From Actinomycetota bacterium (GTDB taxonomy: Bacteria; Actinomycetota; Geothermincolia; Fen-727; Anoxymicrobiaceae): DNA of 8,388 nucleotides. Position 1 is the stretch's first letter. Each line of letters opens with the position of its first letter. Positions 1 to 5,701 of this stretch are shown one piece after another. The stretch spans positions 1 to 8,388 of the forward strand of contig PMDX01000116.1 in the NCBI GenBank assembly GCA_003154635.1, in the 5' to 3' direction. The notes under the pieces are model-generated. The model was given only the letters and a program-made list of their open reading frames with translations, was not told the origin of the DNA and did no database searches. Made by a program: the position numbers and the translations under genes.

Positions 1-838
1 GGTTGCGGTCGAGGTTTCCGCGGAAGCGCTCGTCCTCGGCGAGCTCGGGCATCTCCATCGCCTTGCAGAGGTTCCGGAAGGTGTTGTCTCCAGCGCAGCA
101 TATCAACGCGTCCTCATCTCTTGTCCGGAAAGCATCGAACGGCGTTACGGGAGGATACCTGTTGCCGAAACGGCCGGGGATCTCCCCGGTGGCGGTGTAC
201 TCGACGAACTTGACCTCGAGCAGGTTCAGCGCGACATCGAACATGGCTATGTCGAGATAATCTCCCTCGCCCGTGCGCTCGCGCCTGAAGAGGGAAGCGC
301 AGATGGCGGTCGCCGCAACCATGCCAGTGCTGACGTCAACCACGATGCTGCCGGTGCGAACCGGCGGCCCATCGTGAAACCCGGTCGTGCTCATCAGCCC
401 GCTCAGCGCCTGGATAACTGTGTCGTAACCCGGCAGTGGGGCGAGAGGCCCGGTTTGCCCGAAGCCCGATATCGAGCACATGATGAGCTTAGGGTTGATC
501 TCCTTGAGGTCGCCGTACGCGATTCCCAGCTTCGCCATGGCGCCGGGAGTGAAGTTCTCGACGACGATGTCCGCGGCCCTGACGAGCTCCTTGAACAGCC
601 CCACGCCCTCTGGGCTCTTGAGGTTTAGAGTGACCCCTTTCTTGCTGTGGTTGAACTGAACGAACGCTCCCGAGGTCTCTCCCACGACCGGTGGGAAATA
701 ACGGACGTCTTCGCCGCGATCGGGCTTCTCGATCTTGATGACCTCGGCCCCCATGTCGGCAAGGCACAAGGTGCAGAACGGTCCGGATATCGACTGCGTG
801 AGATCGACCACCCTTATGCCTTCAAGCATTGATGTCAT
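1..838 (-). CDS. CaiB/BaiF family class III CoA-transferase (partial, C-terminus beyond left edge)
   Basis: This enzyme family moves coenzyme A between an acyl-CoA donor and a carboxylic acid acceptor in the cytoplasm. The frame is open to the left edge and gives 279 residues of a family usually near 400, so about 120 C-terminal residues are missing. Residues 6-46 carry the family N-terminus (GIRVVDLT, then GPF, LADMGAEVIKIEKP and GEDVR). Residues 86-106 hold the R-AADIVVENFTPGAMAKLG block, and 119-131 hold IMCSISGFGQTGP. Asp201 in DIAMFDVALNLL sits where formyl-CoA transferase (Frc) has its catalytic aspartate, which forms an aspartyl-CoA intermediate. The ATG at 838 is chosen because AGGAG lies 6 nt upstream; a second ATG at 829 is less well placed. 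The sequence does not reveal the substrate. The gene is divergent from the 358-residue gene, and no partner dehydrogenase or hydratase is visible in the window. Confidence 0.93.
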   Translation of the reverse strand, partial: MTSMLEGIRVVDLTQSISGPFCTLCLADMGAEVIKIEKPDRGEDVRYFPPVVGETSGAFVQFNHSKKGVTLNLKSPEGVGLFKELVRAADIVVENFTPGAMAKLGIAYGDLKEINPKLIMCSISGFGQTGPLAPLPGYDTVIQALSGLMSTTGFHDGPPVRTGSIVVDVSTGMVAATAICASLFRRERTGEGDYLDIAMFDVALNLLEVKFVEYTATGEIPGRFGNRYPPVTPFDAFRTRDEDALICCAGDNTFRNLCKAMEMPELAEDERFRGNLDRN

Positions 839-844
839 ACTTAT

Positions 845-849
845 CTCCT
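845..849 (-). promoter_or_regulatory. Ribosome binding site of the CoA-transferase
   Basis: The minus strand reads AGGAG followed by the 6-nt spacer ATAAGT and then ATG at 838. This spacing selects the ATG at 838 over the in-frame ATG three codons later at 829. Confidence 0.75.
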
Positions 850-878
850 ATCCGTCGTTGACTCAAGCCCTGGCTCTT

Positions 879-903
879 TTCGCGAGCTTCCCATCGTCGC
901 GAA
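879..903. repeat. Inverted repeat TTCGCGA-N11-TCGCGAA upstream of the CoA-transferase
   Basis: The 7-bp arms at 879-885 and 897-903 are exact reverse complements, separated by 11 bp. The arm centres are 18 bp apart. The repeat ends about 40 bp before the CoA-transferase start, so it could be an operator for a dimeric repressor or a hairpin in the leader of that mRNA. No T-run follows on either strand, so it is not a usual terminator. Chance occurrence is possible for a GC-rich 7-mer. Confidence 0.4.
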
Positions 904-1097
904 TCAGCAGTCGCAACGAGGTCAAACGATTAAGCAACTAAAGATAATCAGAAACAAGCAAATCAGCCGCGATTTCCAAAATAACATACTCAAGCGTCAT
1001 TTTTCAGACCATTTTGACTGCCGGTTGGAAAAGCACAGAAGACTCTGACCGCAACAAAAACTACACTGGCAGACAACGCATGATATTTCTTTTTCCA

Positions 1098-1136
1098 TCC
1101 CAATTGTCAACCCGGGGTCTTCCCTCCTCCCAATTG
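1098..1136 (+). repeat. 9-bp direct repeat TCCCAATTG, 30 bp apart
   Basis: TCCCAATTG occurs at 1098-1106 and again at 1128-1136, a period of exactly 30 bp, or close to three helical turns. Each copy contains the palindrome CAATTG. The copies lie about 80 and 50 bp upstream of the TATAAT at 1181, a position typical of activator sites. No cognate regulator is identified. Confidence 0.4.
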
Positions 1137-1158
1137 AGTCGGGTCTCTCAGGCCCGGC

Positions 1159-1186
1159 TTAGAAAGTCAATGATATGGTCTATAAT
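1159..1186 (+). promoter_or_regulatory. Candidate sigma-70 promoter for the 358-residue gene
   Basis: A perfect TATAAT -10 hexamer sits at 1181-1186. The best -35 at 16-bp spacing is TTAGAA at 1159-1164, which matches the consensus at only three positions, so the promoter may need an activator; the direct repeat upstream would fit that. Transcription would begin near 1193 and leave a leader of about 65 nt before the ATG at 1259. Confidence 0.45.
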
Positions 1187-1249
1187 GTCGATAAAAGAAC
1201 AAGATGTCAGTTAAGGTTGTTTAGTCAGCACTCCGTAGCTCGATTCACT

Positions 1250-1256
1250 GGAGGGG
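1250..1256 (+). promoter_or_regulatory. Ribosome binding site (GGAGGGG) that sets the start at 1259
   Basis: GGAGGGG ends 2 nt before the ATG at 1259, and the core GGAGG ends 4 nt before it. The frame is open 28 codons further upstream to an ATG at 1175. That ATG overlaps the -10 box region and has no Shine-Dalgarno site, so the upstream extension is probably not translated. Confidence 0.7.
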
Positions 1257-1258
1257 AC

Positions 1259-2335
1259 ATGATCGAGGTGGAACGATGCAGCGAATGTGACGTTCCGAGG
1301 CAGGTCGCCGACGAGCACCAGTGGTTGGACAGCGGCGTGATCATCTTGAAGAACGATCCGCATTTGAGGATGGCGTTCGCCGAGAGCGAGAACCTCGACT
1401 ACCTTTTCGACGTCGTCGAAGAACTCATCGGGATCCCTATTGAGCATCTCCTGATAGACATCGAGCGCAAAGGCACGCGCGATTACTTCAACCCCCTGAT
1501 ACCTCGCGAGGTCAAGGACATGTTGAAGTCGCACGCGATCGGCCTCGACCCGATCATCGATGCCCTGATAATGACCAACAGGATAAACGGACTCGGCAAC
1601 TACGATCTCGTCAGCTATCGCTACGAGCTCGACAACGACGACTACATCACGGTCGTCAGCTACAACGCCTATTCCGTGCCGCTCGCACTCGGGGACATGG
1701 CGGGTGGGTGCGAGGCCGTCGTCGAGCGCGAGTACAGCAAGCTCTCCCACAAGGAAGTGACGGCCGGAGTCTACGAGATGACCGCCGCCGTGTCAGGTGT
1801 ACCGGTGGAGCTTCGGGACCGGCTGGAGCGTAAGGAGTACCACCTCAGAAAGGGCGATGTCGCCCTCGAGAGGTGCGCGACATGCGGGTGCCCCTCCGCA
1901 TTGCATGAGTTCAAGTGGGACCTCGACAGAGGGACGATAACAAGCGCGTTGAACGGACGGCGTATGTCGATCGTCCACCCGTCAGTTATCGACCCGGTGT
2001 TCGAGGAGCTCGAAGCGGAACTCGGCGAAGAGATTCCGCACGTGGTGATCGAGGCGCAACGCCAGATTACGAGGAGCGGGTTCTTTACAATCGACGAGAT
2101 AGCCGACAGCACGCGCTTCGCGGACCACCTCGCCCTGCGCGGTATGGGCAACCTGACGGAGTTCGAGATGAACGCGCGTAGGCTTCGCCTCGAACTCGAA
2201 AACGTCTGCATGCACCTGATGGTGGCGGGTATGGTCCAGGGTCTCTTCGAGATGTCTTACGGCGTAGAGTCGGATATCGAGTGGGAGCTCACCGAAGAGG
2301 GCGACCTTCGGGTAGAGGTGACCCCTGAGGCCTGA
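1259..2335 (+). CDS. Unrecognised 358-residue protein with two tandem CxxC-led domains; possible distant V4R-like fold
   Basis: I do not recognise this gene. It has no signal peptide or membrane helix, so it is probably cytoplasmic, and it is rich in Asp and Glu. It contains an internal duplication. Copy 1 (about residues 5-199) begins ERCSEC, and copy 2 (about 204-358) begins ERCATC. Matched landmarks are Cys7/Cys10 with Cys206/Cys209; GIPIEHLLI (58-66) with GEEIPHVVI (256-264); TRDYF (73-77) with TRSGF (271-275); and GLGN (111-114) with GMGN (295-298). The CxxC pairs could bind one metal between the two copies or form a disulphide. The end of copy 2, from Cys317 through AGMVQGLFEMSYG to EEGDLRVEV, resembles the end of V4R ligand-binding domains, which close with a Gly-rich helix, an acidic strand and a GD turn. 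That likeness is inference. The start at 1259 is set by GGAGGGG. The gene is monocistronic here, divergent from a CoA-transferase and convergent with the glycosyltransferase. Confidence 0.85.
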   Translation: MIEVERCSECDVPRQVADEHQWLDSGVIILKNDPHLRMAFAESENLDYLFDVVEELIGIPIEHLLIDIERKGTRDYFNPLIPREVKDMLKSHAIGLDPIIDALIMTNRINGLGNYDLVSYRYELDNDDYITVVSYNAYSVPLALGDMAGGCEAVVEREYSKLSHKEVTAGVYEMTAAVSGVPVELRDRLERKEYHLRKGDVALERCATCGCPSALHEFKWDLDRGTITSALNGRRMSIVHPSVIDPVFEELEAELGEEIPHVVIEAQRQITRSGFFTIDEIADSTRFADHLALRGMGNLTEFEMNARRLRLELENVCMHLMVAGMVQGLFEMSYGVESDIEWELTEEGDLRVEVTPEA

Positions 2336-2374
2336 GGCCCTGGAGCCACCTCTATCTCGTCCATCGATTCAGAT

Positions 2375-2386
2375 GACCGCGCGGTC
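2375..2386. repeat. 12-bp perfect palindrome in the convergent intergenic gap
   Basis: GACCGCGCGGTC is perfectly self-complementary and lies between the stop codons of the two convergent genes at 2335 and 2415. It has no loop or T-run, so it is a poor intrinsic terminator. It may be chance or a protein site. Nothing else in this 79-bp gap looks like a terminator. Confidence 0.3.
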
Positions 2387-2414
2387 TCGTATCCCTGTCC
2401 GCGGTTGCCTTCGT

Positions 2415-5165
2415 TCACGGGTCAGTCGATGCGAATTCCGGAACCGGGTCGGCCGGGGTGCTCCTGTTCGGAAACCGGATACCGGTGACATCGAGCGCGA
2501 TGCACAGCATTACCTTCGCCATAAAGGCGAGAGAACGGAAGCCTTTTATGGATGATGCGCCGTGCGTGCGTTCCCTCATCACGACGGGGACCTCTACCCA
2601 CCTTATTCCGTTCATGTGCATGAGCACCAGGGACTCGGTCTCCGCGTAGCCGTTCGGGTAATGGTGGACGAGGAACTCGAGGGCACGCACGTTCATCGCC
2701 CTGAACCCGGATGTTGTATCCCAGGTCAACTGGCCCGTGTTCCGCGTTACGACATTGGAAAGAAGGGTCGTCCCCATTCGCCTGAGGAATGGCGGCTTGT
2801 AGCCATCGGTGCCCAGAAAGCGCGAGCCGATGGCGACGTCGGCAGTGCCCGCTTGCAGAGGTTCGAGAAGAGGAAGGATGTAGGAGGGGTCGTGCTGCCG
2901 GTCACCGTCGACCTGGACGGCGTATGAATAGCCACGCCCCAGCGCGTAGGCCATCCCCGTGCGTACGGCCGCTCCCACCCCCGCATTTCCCCTGTGGGAC
3001 ATGACGGTTGCGCCAGCCCGCGAGGCCGCGTCGGCGGTACAATCCACGGAGCCGTCGTCGACCACCAGCACGTCGATGAACGGCGCCACGCGCCGGAGTT
3101 CGGCCACGACTTCACCGACATTCTCTACCTCGTTGTAGCACGGTACGATAGCCAGCACGCTGCCTTCGGCAGGAGGTTCGGCATCGATGGTGTCCAGGTA
3201 GGCGTCCGTTCCGTCGGTCGGGACTTCGGGACTCGGTGGGCTGCCGATGTCCCAGGCGCCTTCGTCCGGGTCGGCTTTCTTTCCACCGGGCCTGAACCAG
3301 TCGATGAGGACCGTGGACAGCGCAAGGAAGAGAAGAAGATACACGACGTACCAGGGGATCACCGTCCCGTGAGACGTGACCCTGGCCGTCGCCGACGAGT
3401 TGAGATAGACGCTGTTGCCGCCCGCGGTGCCGACCAGCTTATAGTTGGAAGTATCGATGCTCTGGCTCTGCATCCCCGATCCGCCCATCGACATGCCGCC
3501 GCCGCCCTGCCCGGTCGACACGATGACCAGCGTGGCGTTGCTTGCGGAGCTGCCGCTCGACCCGTCCGACTTCACTTCGTGGAACATCCCGCTGGTAGAG
3601 GCGCGGCCTGTGAGGCCGGTGATGCAGTTGCCCAGTCCGCCATCGGTGACGTACACGATCTGGTCTTTGGTCGTATTTGCCTTGACGATCTTCGCGAGCT
3701 TGACCAGGTCGGAGGATATTACGGATTCACCAGAGAGGGATTGCGAGCCCCTGGCACCACTGCCTTTGAGAAGGCTGAGCAGTGTCGTGTCAGCCCTGGA
3801 CAGGCCGCTGCTGGAGCCACCGGGACCGCCGCCGTTCATCCCCTGGGCGCCCGGAGGTCCGCCGGTGCCGTTCTGCTGGCCGGGGGGCTGCATGGTTCCG
3901 CCCGATGGCGGTTGCGGCATGCCGTTGCCGTTCGTTCCGCCGTTCTGAGCCTGTGCCGTTGTGGTGCTGGAGGCGCTAGTACCGGATTTGTTTGTTGAGA
4001 TCTGCATCGTCTGGTTCTGTGTGCTGGTCCCGTACTGCTTGGAGGACTGCTGCTGCGTCTGTTGCTGCCCGGGACCGGGGCCCGTGAAAGCGGGGCCGCC
4101 ACCCTGCATGCCTCCACCGCCACTCGAATAGACCGGGTCGACCAGCAGGAAGAGGGCAACAGGAACGGCCATCGCCACAGTGACGAGAGCCACGCGCACA
4201 GCCCGGCTGTGAACGATGTCCGTCATGCGCTCCGCGAGGAACCCGTGGAGGCCCGACAGGGCCACTGCGCCAAGCATCGCCAGCGGCACGAACACGTGGG
4301 CGTTCCAGAAACGGTCGGGATAGAAGAACACTATGGGAATGAACCCGAGCAGGAAGCACGGCAGCAGGTAGTACTTGCCTTTCTTGAAGTAGCAGTACAC
4401 GAAACCCGCCAGCGCTACGGCCCATATCAGTATGTGCACGGTGACGCCCGCCCCGCTGCTGCTATCGAATCCGAGCGACTTGTAATGCATAAGGATGTGT
4501 ATGCCCCATGGCAGCCACAGCAGGTACGCCCCCGCCAGCACTTCGATGATCTCCTTGAACATCTGGCGCCTGTGGACGGTGTAGAGGAGAAGGCCGAGGG
4601 CGACGAGATGCCCCAGCGTGAGGTGGCTGTACAACGCCAGGGCGAGAAGCACAGCGGCCGCGACTTTCTTGTTCCTGTCGACGGCCACGAAGATAAGTGG
4701 CGTGAGTATCAAGACGAGAGAAGCAGCGCTCTCGACGGCGGAGTGCCAGAACAGAAGATAGATCGATGACAGCAGTATGGTGCAGTAGAAAGCGGCTCTC
4801 GTCGAGAAGATCTTTCTCACCCCGTACCAGCTGCTGAGCATGAGGAGCGGGAAAGCCGCGAAGCTGACGAGCCTGGCGACGGTAACGATCGAGAGCCCGA
4901 ACTTCGTCAGGGTGAACATCAGGACGTGGAGCAACGGCGGGTATAGCTGGGCTCTTCCAGCCGGCGCGAATTCCCAGAATGAATGAAGGGCGATGCCGCC
5001 CGCGCTGGAATAACCCGAGGTAACGCCCACGTGGTAGTACATGTCCATATGGACGGGGAACTTGTGCCAGTAAGTGATCGCCATGGCCAGTATGAAAGCC
5101 ATGACCGCGAAGGCCAGCCAGTCATACAGGTCCAACCTGGCGATCGCCCTTCGGATCCTGTTCAT
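2415..5165 (-). CDS. Fused GT-C-like membrane glycosyltransferase and DPM1-like GT2 glycosyltransferase
   Basis: This 916-residue protein has several modules. Residues 1-344 are a polytopic membrane region with about 11 likely helices (for example 14-33, 98-117, 168-195, 241-260, 322-343). The first outer loop has HMDMYYH (39-45, Asp41), followed by LYPPLLHVLM (74-83), as in GT-C enzymes that use lipid-phosphate sugars. Residues 345-456 are a Gly/Gln/Pro/Ser/Thr-rich stretch. Residues 457-602 form an extracytoplasmic domain with LGNCITGLTGR (511-521). A helix at about 603-622 returns the chain to the cytoplasm. Residues 668-890 are a GT2 domain with IVPCYNE (673-679), VVDDGS (701-706), QVDGDRQHDP (751-760), IGSRFL (779-784), DTTSGFRAMN (816-825) and RERTHGASSI (864-873). 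GT2 enzymes of this type move a sugar from a nucleotide to polyprenyl phosphate; the sugar is unknown. The ATG at 5165 overlaps the upstream frame as ATGA, and GAAGGG lies 11 nt upstream. Alternatively, the membrane half may only anchor or flip lipid. Confidence 0.88.
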   Translation of the reverse strand: MNRIRRAIARLDLYDWLAFAVMAFILAMAITYWHKFPVHMDMYYHVGVTSGYSSAGGIALHSFWEFAPAGRAQLYPPLLHVLMFTLTKFGLSIVTVARLVSFAAFPLLMLSSWYGVRKIFSTRAAFYCTILLSSIYLLFWHSAVESAASLVLILTPLIFVAVDRNKKVAAAVLLALALYSHLTLGHLVALGLLLYTVHRRQMFKEIIEVLAGAYLLWLPWGIHILMHYKSLGFDSSSGAGVTVHILIWAVALAGFVYCYFKKGKYYLLPCFLLGFIPIVFFYPDRFWNAHVFVPLAMLGAVALSGLHGFLAERMTDIVHSRAVRVALVTVAMAVPVALFLLVDPVYSSGGGGMQGGGPAFTGPGPGQQQTQQQSSKQYGTSTQNQTMQISTNKSGTSASSTTTAQAQNGGTNGNGMPQPPSGGTMQPPGQQNGTGGPPGAQGMNGGGPGGSSSGLSRADTTLLSLLKGSGARGSQSLSGESVISSDLVKLAKIVKANTTKDQIVYVTDGGLGNCITGLTGRASTSGMFHEVKSDGSSGSSASNATLVIVSTGQGGGGMSMGGSGMQSQSIDTSNYKLVGTAGGNSVYLNSSATARVTSHGTVIPWYVVYLLLFLALSTVLIDWFRPGGKKADPDEGAWDIGSPPSPEVPTDGTDAYLDTIDAEPPAEGSVLAIVPCYNEVENVGEVVAELRRVAPFIDVLVVDDGSVDCTADAASRAGATVMSHRGNAGVGAAVRTGMAYALGRGYSYAVQVDGDRQHDPSYILPLLEPLQAGTADVAIGSRFLGTDGYKPPFLRRMGTTLLSNVVTRNTGQLTWDTTSGFRAMNVRALEFLVHHYPNGYAETESLVLMHMNGIRWVEVPVVMRERTHGASSIKGFRSLAFMAKVMLCIALDVTGIRFPNRSTPADPVPEFASTDP
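3798..4133 (-). other. Low-complexity Gly/Gln/Pro/Ser/Thr-rich coding segment inside the glycosyltransferase
   Basis: These bases encode residues 345-456 of the 916-residue protein. The segment includes QQQTQQQ at 367-373, repeated GGG and GPG runs, MPQPPSGG at 416-423 and GGPPGAQG at 435-442. It begins directly after a membrane helix, so it should lie outside the cytoplasmic membrane and be disordered. It has no exact long DNA repeat, so it is compositional rather than a tandem array. A second, smaller Gly/Met/Ser patch occurs at residues 553-568 within the outer domain. Confidence 0.8.
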
Positions 5166-5518
5166 CGCAGCGTTTTCCCTTCAAGCGAATCTGTGAAATC
5201 TATGAGCTTCAAAACCGGCCTGCGCGTGGTGTCGCCTGGGAACCATCCGGTCGCTCGGAACGCCTGATACGTGACGTCGAGAATGCTCTCGTCATGTAAC
5301 GCCATGTCTACGCGCCCGCCGCTTTCATCCGCGGGCCTGGTGAGGAATTCCACGACGTCACGTTTCAGGTTGCTGCCCGGGTTTCCGGTTGGTTCATCTT
5401 CGAGGATGACGTCGAGTTCGCGCGCCAACGCCCTCGTGGCTGCCATCCCCAGCGCATCACCTCCGCTCTGGTTGTCAGGTCGGTTCTCGAGGAGCTTTCT
5501 TGTTGTCTGTCGTTCCAT
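5162..5518 (-). pseudogene. Decayed C-terminal half of an ABC transporter ATPase (LolD/MacB-like)
   Basis: The 118-codon frame matches the second half of an export-type ABC ATPase. NRPDNQSGGD (12-21) stands for the signature region that normally reads RP-LSGGQ. Next come ATRALARELDVILEDEPTGN (27-46), the Walker B region, and MALHD (72-76) with His75 at the switch-histidine position. Much is broken. The Gln-Arg after the signature is gone, and the D-loop reads NPGS instead of NLDS. The Walker A half, about 100 residues upstream in intact proteins, is absent from the frame. No Shine-Dalgarno site precedes the ATG at 5518. I therefore call it a remnant rather than a working gene. Its TGA at 5164-5162 overlaps the glycosyltransferase ATG at 5165, so any translation of it could couple to that gene. 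A lineage-specific small protein derived from an ATPase is a less likely alternative. Confidence 0.7.
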
Positions 5519-5701
5519 CGTCTGTTAACCCGTTTCGATCTTCCGACGCGGCGTTGTTGCCGTGTCTCTTATCCGTATTTTCGCGAGGGTCGATTAAGCA
5601 CGATTGGAAGGGATTTGGATTTCCTGTTAATTATTCTTGACGTGCCGGATGGCACAGACACGACAAAGACAAAGCTTGTGGAAACCGCTGAGGCGGGATG
5701 T

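Larger units (their letters stand above)
839..1258. other. Divergent intergenic region, AT-richer than the flanking genes
   Basis: This roughly 420-bp stretch separates two divergent genes. Short frames here have no ribosome binding site or recognisable protein and look like noise. Base composition drops to AT-rich between about 925 and 1100. It contains an inverted repeat at 879-903, a direct repeat at 1098-1136 and a -10 box at 1181-1186, listed separately. I looked for a sigma-70 promoter for the CoA-transferase on the minus strand. I found TTGACC at 925-920 and TTGCTT at 961-956, but neither has a matching -10 at usual spacing. I see no tRNA, riboswitch or small RNA fold that I can support. 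Confidence 0.7.

Noticed and set aside
1175..1258. 28-codon N-terminal extension of the 358-residue protein, starting at the ATG at 1175
   Set aside because: It has no Shine-Dalgarno site, overlaps the TATAAT at 1181, and precedes a well-placed GGAGGGG-ATG at 1259. The extension also lacks counterpart sequence before the second repeat copy.
1211..1750. Minus-strand open frame of 179 codons opposite the 358-residue gene
   Set aside because: The opposite strand has the clear duplicated CxxC protein with a strong ribosome binding site; this frame is a Val/Asp-rich shadow.
2994..3998. Plus-strand open frame of 334 codons opposite the glycosyltransferase
   Set aside because: It is antisense to the GT2 and outer-domain coding sequence, is rich in Arg, Gly and Ala as expected for a GC-rich shadow frame, and shows no recognisable domain.
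4062..4769. Plus-strand open frame of 235 codons opposite the membrane half of the glycosyltransferase
   Set aside because: It is rich in His, Arg, Glu and Gln, as expected from reading membrane-protein codons on the opposite strand. It has no motif and no ribosome binding site.
5642..5655. Hairpin GTGCC-GGAT-GGCAC about 50 bp after the kinase stop, as an intrinsic terminator
   Set aside because: The stem is only 5 bp and is not followed by a T-run on the minus strand, so termination there is not supported.
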